Below, in pieces: positions 29,241 to 37,014 of a stretch of 64,000 bases of DNA. The translations under genes and the position numbers were made by a program. A model generated the notes under the pieces. That model searched no databases, was not told the DNA's origin, and saw only the letters and a list, made by a program, of their open reading frames with translations. Source of the stretch: Streptomyces antimicrobicus (GTDB taxonomy: Bacteria; Actinomycetota; Actinomycetes; Streptomycetales; Streptomycetaceae); the NCBI RefSeq assembly GCF_020532625.1, contig NZ_JAJAUY010000005.1, positions 1 through 64,000 of the forward strand. The letters run 5' to 3'. Position 1 is the first letter of the stretch. Each line of letters opens with the position of its first letter.

Positions 29241-29364
29241 ACGCATGTGCGCGGACGCGGGCGCGGGCGCGGGCGCGACCTCGACTTTCGTCGTCGGACC
29301 GCGTGACCGAGGAGGGACGCGAAGGGCGTACGGAGGATGTCTCGTCACACTGTCCGGGATCGCC

Positions 29365-29407
29365 GAAGGCGCGGGCGGCCGGTGTGTCCCGGCTGCGCCG
29401 CGCCTTC
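29365..29407. terminator. Hairpin between convergent genes
   Basis: A 10-bp perfect inverted repeat (GAAGGCGCGG, 29365-29374, with CCGCGCCTTC, 29398-29407) lies between the convergent GNAT-like and PhyH-like genes, 15 bases from the latter's stop. No gene is seen in 29241-29421; GGGCGC triplications at about 29257-29277 are the only other feature. Confidence 0.6.
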
Positions 29408-29421
29408 CCTCTCCGCGTGGT

Positions 29422-30177
29422 TCAGACCCGGGCTACGAGGCCCTCCACGTCGAGCGCCGCCTCCCTCAGGCCCAGCAGGTCGAACGCCTGCTCCGACAGG
29501 TCCGCGACGATGGCCGGCGGCAGCGCCGTCCAGTCGTAGTGCGTCGGGATCGCGGGGTGCGTGTAGGCCGCGTGGATGCTCCGGCGGTCGGCGCCGCTGG
29601 CGTTCGGGCGACCGCTGTGGATGAGGTGCGAGTTGTGCATGATGACGGCACCGCGAGGCGCCTCGACTATGACCTCGTCCGGGTGGGCGTCCATCGGGTC
29701 GCCCATCCGGGCCAGTGCGGCGGTGTCGTCCAGGTGGGAACCCGGGATGACGCGCGTCGCGCCGTTCTCGGCGGTGAATTCGTCGAGGCACCAGATTGCG
29801 TTGCACTTGTCGAAGGGCCGCCCGCGACGGCGGTCCAGGACGTGCAGCGGCTGGCCCGCCGCACCCGCGGCGGGCGAGCGGCCGTTGATCAGGTTCAGCA
29901 GGAGCCGCGGTCCGACCATCTGGCTCGCGGCGTCGAGGAGCAGCGGGTGCAGGAGGCCGTCCTGCACCTTGGCCGAGTAGTACAGGGCGTTGTCGACGAA
30001 ACGGACGCCCTCCTCGGAATCGCTGATCTCGTGGAGGCGGAACTTCTCCCACGCCGTGTCCATCTCGTCGCCCAGCTCGTCGCACTCCTGCGGAGTGAAC
30101 ACGTCGAGGAGGACCACATATCCCTCGGTGTCCAGCTGCTCACATTCCCCGGGCGTCAGGGCAGTACGGTTCAACAC
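29422..30177 (-). CDS. Phytanoyl-CoA dioxygenase (PhyH)-family 2-oxoglutarate oxygenase
   Basis: A 251-aa protein; the GTG at 30177 has a strong GGAGG site 6 bases upstream. Family features are clear: the C-terminal half reads NAIWCLDEFTAENGATRVIPGSH, followed by a distal His in LIHSGRPN (His187) and Arg-rich 2OG-binding DRRS. The proximal iron motif is odd: PLHVLD (His112, Asp115) gives H-x-x-D where the family has H-x-D. Either an Asp one residue later serves as ligand or iron binding is altered. It likely hydroxylates a free or carrier-bound intermediate. It is the last gene of the GH4-APH-PhyH run. Confidence 0.85.
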   Translation of the reverse strand: MLNRTALTPGECEQLDTEGYVVLLDVFTPQECDELGDEMDTAWEKFRLHEISDSEEGVRFVDNALYYSAKVQDGLLHPLLLDAASQMVGPRLLLNLINGRSPAAGAAGQPLHVLDRRRGRPFDKCNAIWCLDEFTAENGATRVIPGSHLDDTAALARMGDPMDAHPDEVIVEAPRGAVIMHNSHLIHSGRPNASGADRRSIHAAYTHPAIPTHYDWTALPPAIVADLSEQAFDLLGLREAALDVEGLVARV

Positions 30178-30211
30178 GTTCTTCCTCCCTCGCGATGACT
30201 GTGCTCGAAAC

Positions 30212-31108
30212 TCAGACCTGGGTGTGGGAGACGATGCGTGCGAGGGTGGTACGACCCATGTTGTACATCGCCGGGTTGGTGTCGATGTAGTACCAGATCG
30301 CGCCCATGCACTGCTCGAACGCCCACGCCTTGCTGCGCTCCCATTCGAGGTCGTCACAGCCCAGCTCCTCGCGGAACACCGCGCGAGACGGGTCGTCGAG
30401 CAGGTGCCACGCGGCGATGACGTCGAGGGCGGGGTCGGCCGGGGCGAAGTCGCCGCTGTCGAGGACGCCGGCCAGCCGGCCGCCCTCGACCAGGACGTTG
30501 TTCGGGGTCAGGTCGCCGTGGGTCATCACGTCGCCCGGCTTGTCGGGGAGCGCGCGGAAGTGGCTCCAGAGCCGGCGGAGCAGGGGCACGTCGAGCAGGC
30601 CCTCGCTCTTCTCGAAGCAGAGCTCGACCCATTCGTCGTGGTCGGGCAGGTGGCCGCCCCGCTTGTCGCCCTGGAAGGTGCGGCCCTCGGTGTCGGCGGT
30701 CCGCAGCGCCTTGATCAGACCCGCGAGGTCGCGGGCGAAGTCCGGGGATCCGCCGAAGCCCGCGGTGGCGACTTCGCCGGGGACCCAGGTCTGGACCGAC
30801 CACGGCAGGGGGTAGCCGCTGCCCGGCTCGCCGAGGGCGACCGGGCGCGGAGCCGCGACCGGACAGTGCTCGGCGAACCGCTGCGAGGCCCGGGCCTCGC
30901 GCTGGAGGGTCTCCCGGCAGTCCTCGGGGTCCACCGCCTGGAGCGGGAAGCGGGCCGCCAGCTCGTCGCCGATGCGGAAGATTCCGTTCACCGTGCCGCT
31001 CGACGTCAGGCGCCGGACCTCCAGCGCCTTCCATTGGGGGAACTGGGTGGCGATGAGCTCACGGACGGCCTCGTCCTCGATGATGATCTCGTCGTCGTGC
31101 ATGGTCAT
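30212..31108 (-). CDS. Aminoglycoside phosphotransferase (APH)-family kinase
   Basis: A 298-aa small-molecule kinase with the catalytic loop HGDLTPNNVL and the metal-binding LDSGDF. The N-lobe has FRIGDELAARFP. The closest general type is macrolide/aminoglycoside phosphotransferase (APH/Mph). The start MTMHDDE at 31108 has a poor ribosome-binding site. In the cluster it is a candidate self-resistance enzyme that phosphorylates the product or a late intermediate, or a biosynthetic kinase working opposite the HAD phosphatase at 41452. It lies 34 bases upstream of the PhyH gene. Confidence 0.88.
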   Translation of the reverse strand: MTMHDDEIIIEDEAVRELIATQFPQWKALEVRRLTSSGTVNGIFRIGDELAARFPLQAVDPEDCRETLQREARASQRFAEHCPVAAPRPVALGEPGSGYPLPWSVQTWVPGEVATAGFGGSPDFARDLAGLIKALRTADTEGRTFQGDKRGGHLPDHDEWVELCFEKSEGLLDVPLLRRLWSHFRALPDKPGDVMTHGDLTPNNVLVEGGRLAGVLDSGDFAPADPALDVIAAWHLLDDPSRAVFREELGCDDLEWERSKAWAFEQCMGAIWYYIDTNPAMYNMGRTTLARIVSHTQV

Positions 31109-31188
31109 GCTTCGTGTGTCCGATCCTTGGTCAGTGGTACCGGCCCGCGTGTGGCCCTTGCGTCCGCTGTCGATGAGGGGGGCGGGCT

Positions 31189-32442
31189 TCAGCGAGCCCA
31201 TGCCAGGTGTTCGGCATTGGCCGCGATGAGCTTGTCCGTGAGCTCTTCCGCCGCCTGGTGCTGGCCGATCAGCGGGTGGGCGAGGAGTGCGGCGTAGACG
31301 CGCTCGCGGCCGCCGCGTATCGCCGCGTCCAGGGCGAGTTCCTCGTACGCGCCGACCGAGGCGATCAGGCCGGACATGCTCGGCTCGACCGGGGCGACCG
31401 GCCGGGGGCGGGCGCCGTTCGTGTCCACGTCGCAGGTCACCTCGATGACGGCGTCGTCGGAGAGGAACGGCAGGGTGCCGTTGTTGCGTACGTTGACGGC
31501 GTGCGGGCCCGCCGCGCTCGGGTTCAGCAGCGAGGACAGCAGCCCGACCGCCGCCTCCGAGTAGTAGGCGCCGCCCCGCTCCTCCAGAAGCTTGGGCTTC
31601 TTGCTGAGCGTCGGGTCGGCGTACATCCGGAGCAGTTCCGACTCGATCGCGGCGACCTGCTCGCCCCGGGTGGGGCGGCCGGTGTCCTCGCGGACGACCT
31701 CGTCGTGGCAGTAGAAGTAGCGCAGGTAGTACGAGGGCAGGGACCGGGTGGAGAGCAGTGTCCGGGGCGGCAGTCCGACCTCGGCGGCCAGCTCCTCGGG
31801 CCGGGTCCGCAGGAGCTCGGGCAGGCGGTCGACCCCGTCGACGTACACGGCCCGCTCCCACGTCAGGTGGTTGAGCCCGACGTGTCCGAGCAGGACCGAC
31901 GACGGCTCGACGTCGAGCATCCCGGCGATCCAGCGCTCCAACCCGATCGCCACGTTGCACAGGCCCACCGCGCGGTGGCCGGCGTCCAGCAGGGCGCGGG
32001 TGACGATGCCGACGGGGTTGGTGAAGTCGACGATCCAGGCGCCGGGCGCGGCGAGGCGCGCCGCGCGCTCGGCGATGTCCAGGACGACGGGGACCGTGCG
32101 CATGGCCTTGGCGAGACCGCCGAAGCCGGTGGTCTCCTGACCGACGCAGCCGCAGCTCATCGGGAGGGTCTCGTCGCTGATCCGGGCCTGCTGTCCGCCG
32201 ACGCGGAGCTGGAGGATGACCACGGCGGCGTCGCTGAGGCCGGCGTCGAGGTCGCTGGTCCAGGTGACGCGGCCCGAGGCTCCGTAGTCACCGAAGATCC
32301 TGCTGGAGAGCCCGCCGATCACTTCGAGGCGATCGGCGACCGGGTCGACCAGGCACAGATCCGCCTGCGGGAAAAGGCGGGCGAATCCGTCGACGAGTTC
32401 CGGTGTGTACGTGGAACCGCCGCCCACCACTGCGATCTTCAT
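31189..32442 (-). CDS. GH4-family 6-phospho-beta-glucosidase-like enzyme
   Basis: A 417-aa protein starting at ATG 32442 behind CAGGAG. It has the N-terminal NAD-binding motif VVGGGSTYTPELVDG and the GH4 metal and catalytic motifs CNVAIG and GLNHLTW, so it should use NAD+ and Mn2+ and cleave a phosphorylated glycoside by the redox-elimination mechanism. There is no PTS or sugar-uptake gene nearby. A GH4 enzyme inside an antibiotic cluster with a sugar kinase (45107) and an APH kinase hints that a phosphorylated glycoside of the product is cleaved, perhaps to unmask it. That role is inference. Confidence 0.88.
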   Translation of the reverse strand: MKIAVVGGGSTYTPELVDGFARLFPQADLCLVDPVADRLEVIGGLSSRIFGDYGASGRVTWTSDLDAGLSDAAVVILQLRVGGQQARISDETLPMSCGCVGQETTGFGGLAKAMRTVPVVLDIAERAARLAAPGAWIVDFTNPVGIVTRALLDAGHRAVGLCNVAIGLERWIAGMLDVEPSSVLLGHVGLNHLTWERAVYVDGVDRLPELLRTRPEELAAEVGLPPRTLLSTRSLPSYYLRYFYCHDEVVREDTGRPTRGEQVAAIESELLRMYADPTLSKKPKLLEERGGAYYSEAAVGLLSSLLNPSAAGPHAVNVRNNGTLPFLSDDAVIEVTCDVDTNGARPRPVAPVEPSMSGLIASVGAYEELALDAAIRGGRERVYAALLAHPLIGQHQAAEELTDKLIAANAEHLAWAR

Positions 32443-32568
32443 TGCCGACTCCTGCAATCGTCACCTCGCGGATCGTCGCCTCGTGGCACGAAACCGATTC
32501 AAACAAAATCAAGAAACGTCTTTGCCTGTCAAGGCAATTGGACGCCACCTGACCGCAATGCGGAATAT
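32443..32568 (-). promoter_or_regulatory. Hairpin and TTGACA element between the P450 and GH4 genes
   Basis: On the minus strand TTGCCT-TGAC-AGGCAA (32522-32537) forms a 6-bp hairpin followed by a T-rich run, which fits a terminator for the NRPS-P450 operon. The same place contains a perfect TTGACA (32527-32532) that could be the -35 of a promoter for the GH4-APH-PhyH genes. Base composition is clearly more AT-rich than the neighbours. Both readings are possible. Confidence 0.4.
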
Positions 32569-33753
32569 TCACTTCAACTTCAGCCGCATAGGAAGCCGGG
32601 CCGGCCCGTTGACGGCTATCGACGCCAGTGGAGTGACGGGTCCGGTCTGCTCGAAAGAGGCCACGGATGTCACCAACTCGTCGAGGAAAATTCGGCTTTG
32701 GTGACGCGCCATCGTCTGGCCGATGCAGACGTGCGGGCCGAATCCGAGAGCGAGATGACGGTTGGGTCTACGGCGCAGGTCGAACTCCTCCGGCCGGTCG
32801 AACTCCTTCTCGTCGCGATTCGCGGAACGCACCCAGAGAACGACCCTTTCGCCCTTCCGGATCCGCTGGCCGTCCCTTTCCATGTCGCTCGTGGCCGTTC
32901 TCATGCTGTGCGTCGCGCTGCTGCCCCAGCGGAGGATCTCCTCCACGGCGCCCGCCTGGATCTCGGGGTGTTCGCGGAGGTCGTGCCACTGCTCGGGGTG
33001 GTCGAGGAGCGCCGCCATTCCCGCGGCGATGGACAGGCCCGCGTTCTCCGAGGCGCCGAGGAGGTTCTCGCAGTTGAGGAGGACTTCCGTCTCGGTGAGG
33101 AGCTCCTCGTCGACCTCGCCGTCCAGGAGCAGGCTGATCGCGTCGTCGGCCGGCTCCTCGTCCCGCTGCTCCATCAGGTCGATGACGTACCTGGTCAGCG
33201 GCACGTGGCTGGTCATCGGCTTGGCCGCGGCGAAGGCCTCCTCGATCCACCGCACGACCGTGTCGAGGTCCGCGTCCGGCACGCCGAGCAGGCGGGCGAT
33301 CAGCAGGCTCGACAGCCGTCCGGCGACGTCGTGGGCGAAGTCGAACTCCCCGCTGTCCGCCGCTCGCGCCAGCACCTCGCGCACGTCCTGGCGCAGGCGG
33401 TCCGCAAGAGCGCGGGCGCTGCGCTCGTTGAAGTGCGGGGCCAGCATGGACCGCAGGCCGTTGTGGCGTGGCGGGTCGGTCAGCGCGAGGGTCAGTCCGG
33501 TGCCGGGGTCCTCGCCGTTCGCCGACGGGCGAAGCAGGACGCCCCCTTGGGAGCTGAAGCTCTCGGGGTCGGCGTAGACGGAGCGGACGTCGTCATAGCG
33601 CGTCACGGACCAGAAGGCCGGGTACCCGTCGGGTTCGTGACGGACCCACGGGTGGGAGGCCCGCATCTCCCGCCAGATCCCGTCCGCGCGTCCGTCGGCG
33701 TGGGCCCGGGGGTCGAGCAGCGCGTCGGCCGCCTCGTACGAAGCATGCGTCAC
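32569..33753 (-). CDS. Cytochrome P450
   Basis: A 394-aa bacterial P450 with the heme-ligand loop GFGPHVCIG (Cys343), the ExxR motif EILR (Glu272 to Arg275), and meander residues. The I-helix reads LLGASENAG (about 231-239) where most P450s have AGxxTT. The oxygen-activating Thr is absent and replaced by Asn/Ala, which occurs in P450s with unusual substrates or proton delivery. GTG 33753 starts 6 bases after the stop of the A-T-C NRPS gene, so the two are co-expressed. Beta-hydroxylation of the amino acid bound to that carrier domain is the most economical guess. Confidence 0.92.
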   Translation of the reverse strand: MTHASYEAADALLDPRAHADGRADGIWREMRASHPWVRHEPDGYPAFWSVTRYDDVRSVYADPESFSSQGGVLLRPSANGEDPGTGLTLALTDPPRHNGLRSMLAPHFNERSARALADRLRQDVREVLARAADSGEFDFAHDVAGRLSSLLIARLLGVPDADLDTVVRWIEEAFAAAKPMTSHVPLTRYVIDLMEQRDEEPADDAISLLLDGEVDEELLTETEVLLNCENLLGASENAGLSIAAGMAALLDHPEQWHDLREHPEIQAGAVEEILRWGSSATHSMRTATSDMERDGQRIRKGERVVLWVRSANRDEKEFDRPEEFDLRRRPNRHLALGFGPHVCIGQTMARHQSRIFLDELVTSVASFEQTGPVTPLASIAVNGPARLPMRLKLK

Positions 33754-33759
33754 GGCGTC

Positions 33760-36700
33760 TCAGCCTTCCGTCTTGCGAATGTGGTCGAGGAAGCCGCTCA
33801 GCAGGGCGCGGGCGACCGGGGCCGGCACCGCCGTGACATGGTAGGTGACTTCGACGAGCAGGCCTCCGTCCTCGGTCGGCCAGATCTCGCAGTGCAGTTC
33901 CATGGGCACGTCGAGGTACGGCAGGCGCAGGCGGGAGACCGTGAGTCCGTTGAGCCGCAGGTCGGCCGCCCGGTTGTCCTGGAGTGCGAACATCATCTGG
34001 AAGATCGGTGTACGCCCCCGGGAGACCGGTCCGACGAGTTCGGCCAGCCGGTCCGAGGGCGCTTCCTGGCAGGCGAGCGCGGACTCGATCCGCCGTGCGG
34101 TGAAGTCGACGGCCTCGGCGAACGAGACGTCGTGTCCGTCGCAGAGGGAGGGGCCGTTCAACCGGATGGGAACGACCGTGAGTTGGCAGCCCAGGGCCCG
34201 TTCGTCGGCCACCGAGGCGCGGTCCGCGACGGGGACGCCGACCGCGGTGTCGGTGACCGTGAGGGTCTCGGCGAGCGTCCATCCCCATGCCGTCAGGAGC
34301 ACGGTGAAGGGCGTGGTGGCCCGCTCGCGGGCCACCCGGGACACGGTGGCGTACTCCTCGGGAGTCAGCCGTTCGCTGATGGCCTCGATGCCGGACCCGG
34401 TGGTGGCGGGCGGGACTTCGGACCAGGTGATCTCGGGGACGCCGCGCAGGGTGTCGGCCTGTGCCCGCAGTTGCCTCTCGACGTCGGTCCGGTCCGCCTT
34501 CGTGCGGCGCAGCTGGGCGAGCTGGGTGAGTCCGGGCGGCGGCGGGGCTTCCACCTCGCCGTTGTAGGCCCGGCTGAGGTCGTCCGCGAGGACGGCTTCG
34601 GACCAGCCGTCGAAGGCCACGTGGTGGAAGCTGCAGCCGAAGACGCTGACGTCGCCGGAGAGTACCGGCACGATGGCGGTGCGCCAGACGACGCCTTCCT
34701 CGGGGTCGAAGGGCAGGGCGAGTTCCTCCGTGAGGGCCTCGACGGCGGCTTCGAAGGAGTTCGCGGGGCGCAGGACGTGCAGGGGCGGCGCGTCGATGTC
34801 GGTGTCCGCCATGTGCGGTCGCGGTTCGAGCGTGTACTCGGCCCGCAGCGGCTCGTGGCGTTCGTGTACGGCGACGACCGCGCGGTCCAGGGCTTCGAGG
34901 TCGACCTGCCCGGTGAGGGTCCAGGCGACGAGGCAGTGGTTGGTGAGTCCGTCGGGCTGGACGACGTCGCGCAGGAGGAAGGCGCTCTGCACCTGGCTCA
35001 GTTCGAGGTCGGTGACCGGCTGCGGTTCGTGCTTCTCCTCGTCCCGCGCGGCTTCCCGCGCCTCGCGGAGCCAGGCCGTGAGGCCGGACACGCTCGGGTC
35101 GCGGTAGAACTGGGAGAGCGGGATCATCCGGCCGGTGCGCTGTCCCAGCCTGGCGCAGAGCCGGCCGGCGTCGAGCGAGGATCCGCCCAGGCCGAAGAAG
35201 GACAGGTCGTCGGGGACGTCGGTGCGGCCCAGCACCTGGGTGAACGCTTCGGCGACGACGTCCCTGAGCGCGTCGCCCGACGGCTCCACCGCCGTCGCGA
35301 CGGTGTCCGCCGGCTCCGGCGTACCGGTGGGGTCCGGCTCGGGCTCGTCCGCGAGCCATTCGAGCAGGCGCGCCTCACTGACCTTGCCCCGATCGTTGAG
35401 GGGGAGCTCGTCGATCACCAGCAGGCGGGAGGGGCACTGGTACGAGGGCAGCTGCTCCTCGATCAGGCCGAGCAGCCCGGTGAGGCGGTCGCCTCTTTCC
35501 CGGGGCACGCAGAAGGCCACGAGTTCGTACGCGTCGTCGAGCGCCGTCCGGCGTGCCACGACGCGGCAGTCGACGACGGCGGGCGACATGTTGAGGACGG
35601 CCTGTTCGACATCGGCCGGCTCGACCCGGTTGCCGCGCACCTTCACCTGCCGGTCGGCGCGCCCCCGGAACTCCAGGAGTCCGTCCGGCGAGCGCCAGAC
35701 ACCGAGGTCGCCCGTGCGGTAGACGCGGGTGGGCCGGCCGTCGAGGACGTACGTGGCGAAGCGTTCCGCCGTGAGTTCCGGGTCGCCGAGATAGCCGATG
35801 GCCAGTCCGTCACCCGTGATGCAGATTTCGCCCTCTTCGTCGTCCCCGCATTCCCGGTCGCCGTCGAGTACGTAGATGCGTGTCGCGGGTACGCACAGGC
35901 CGAGGGGAATCCCTCCGGGGCGGAGATGGTCCATGGGCATGACCCGGTGGGCGCTCGCAAAAATGGTGCTCTCCACCGGTCCATACCCATTGGTGAGCTC
36001 AATTGCCGGATGCGCTTCGAGGAACCTGCGTACGTGGTCGACGGAGAGCCGCTCGCCGCCGACCATCACCTGCGACAGTCCGGCGAGGGCACTGAGGTCC
36101 TCGTCGACGATCATATTGAAAACACTACTGGTCAGCCAGACCGTGTTCACCCCGTCTTCGGAGATGACCCGGCGCAGCAAGTCGGGGGTGAGGAACGGCT
36201 CTTCGATGATGACGCTGGTTCCGCCCCGCAGAAGGCTGCCCCAGAGTTCCAGGGCGAAGGCGTCCCAGGGCGTCGCCGCCGCCAGGGTCATGACCGTCCG
36301 GTGGTCGAAGCGCGCGAACGTGTCGTCGACGAACAGCCGGGAAATGGCGCGGTGCGGGACGACAACACCCTTCGCCCGTCCGGTCGTTCCGGACGTGAAG
36401 AAGACACAGGACGCCTCGTCGGAGCCTACCGCGACCGGACGGAAGTCGGTGGACCTGCTTGTTCCACCGGGCGATTGACGACCGAGGTCCGTCAAGTCCT
36501 CCTCCGGTGGCGTCCACACGGGCAGCCCCAGGCCGTTCGCGGGATCGTCGTCGACGACCACCGTCGCTTCGAGGTCGCGGATGACCGAAAGAAGACGGGG
36601 CTGCGGCCATTGGGGGTCCAACAAGGCAAATGCCGCACCGGACTTGAGGACCGCCAGCAGAGCCGTCACGAGTCTCACGCTGCGCGGCAACAACACCGGA

Positions 36701-36918
36701 ACGAGCGCTCCGGGTCCGATGCCGCGCGAAGCGAGTTCCGCTGCCCACCGAGTCGATGCCTCATCAAGCGCGGCATAAGTCACGTCGCGGCCATGTGCAC
36801 GCAATGCGACACAGTGCGGCGATCTCGTCGCCACCCGCGCCACCATCTCGTGAAGTCCGCCACCCATGGCCAACTCTGCCGTATCGGTCGAGACTTGCGC
36901 CCCGTCATCCGGCGTCAT
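33760..36918 (-). CDS. NRPS, adenylation - carrier - condensation (A-T-C)
   Basis: A 1052-aa NRPS. The A domain (about 22-525) has core A3 FFTSGTTGRAKG, Asp219 (the amino-group-binding position) in PWDAFALELW, and a catalytic Lys in DRGK. My hand alignment gives pocket residues D-A-L-L-V-V-G-I-F-K; no substrate assignment is safe. The T domain (about 550-615) has the phosphopantetheine site Ser581 in LGGSSL. The C domain (about 635-1050) has HHVAFDG (His766). The A-T-C order, ending in a C domain, means the loaded residue is joined downstream by this C domain to another carrier's acyl group. Start ATG 36918 follows GGGGGG. It is divergent from the PKS gene and operonic with the P450. Confidence 0.95.
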   Translation of the reverse strand: MTPDDGAQVSTDTAELAMGGGLHEMVARVATRSPHCVALRAHGRDVTYAALDEASTRWAAELASRGIGPGALVPVLLPRSVRLVTALLAVLKSGAAFALLDPQWPQPRLLSVIRDLEATVVVDDDPANGLGLPVWTPPEEDLTDLGRQSPGGTSRSTDFRPVAVGSDEASCVFFTSGTTGRAKGVVVPHRAISRLFVDDTFARFDHRTVMTLAAATPWDAFALELWGSLLRGGTSVIIEEPFLTPDLLRRVISEDGVNTVWLTSSVFNMIVDEDLSALAGLSQVMVGGERLSVDHVRRFLEAHPAIELTNGYGPVESTIFASAHRVMPMDHLRPGGIPLGLCVPATRIYVLDGDRECGDDEEGEICITGDGLAIGYLGDPELTAERFATYVLDGRPTRVYRTGDLGVWRSPDGLLEFRGRADRQVKVRGNRVEPADVEQAVLNMSPAVVDCRVVARRTALDDAYELVAFCVPRERGDRLTGLLGLIEEQLPSYQCPSRLLVIDELPLNDRGKVSEARLLEWLADEPEPDPTGTPEPADTVATAVEPSGDALRDVVAEAFTQVLGRTDVPDDLSFFGLGGSSLDAGRLCARLGQRTGRMIPLSQFYRDPSVSGLTAWLREAREAARDEEKHEPQPVTDLELSQVQSAFLLRDVVQPDGLTNHCLVAWTLTGQVDLEALDRAVVAVHERHEPLRAEYTLEPRPHMADTDIDAPPLHVLRPANSFEAAVEALTEELALPFDPEEGVVWRTAIVPVLSGDVSVFGCSFHHVAFDGWSEAVLADDLSRAYNGEVEAPPPPGLTQLAQLRRTKADRTDVERQLRAQADTLRGVPEITWSEVPPATTGSGIEAISERLTPEEYATVSRVARERATTPFTVLLTAWGWTLAETLTVTDTAVGVPVADRASVADERALGCQLTVVPIRLNGPSLCDGHDVSFAEAVDFTARRIESALACQEAPSDRLAELVGPVSRGRTPIFQMMFALQDNRAADLRLNGLTVSRLRLPYLDVPMELHCEIWPTEDGGLLVEVTYHVTAVPAPVARALLSGFLDHIRKTEG

Positions 36919-37014
36919 TGATACGCCCCCCGCGGTATAGCAATGTCGGATTTGGTAGTAACTGCCTCTTAAATCAAGGCTGTTGATAGACCGATTTAAG
37001 TTACAGTAACACTC
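36919..37014. promoter_or_regulatory. Divergent NRPS/PKS promoter with perfect inverted repeat
   Basis: CTTAAATC (36968-36975) and GATTTAAG (36993-37000) form an 8-bp perfect inverted repeat with 17 bases between. On the plus strand TACAGT (37002-37007) ends 7 bases before the PKS ATG at 37015 and there is no ribosome-binding site, so the PKS message may be leaderless. On the minus strand TTACTA, 16 bases, TATACC fit a promoter for the NRPS gene. The repeat sits between both promoters, so one regulator could control both genes. Confidence 0.5.

Noticed and set aside
31207..36921. A very long plus-strand open frame (about 1900 codons) through the GH4, P450 and NRPS genes
   Set aside because: It is antisense to three genes with complete family motifs; long antisense frames are normal at this GC content and the translation shows no domain.
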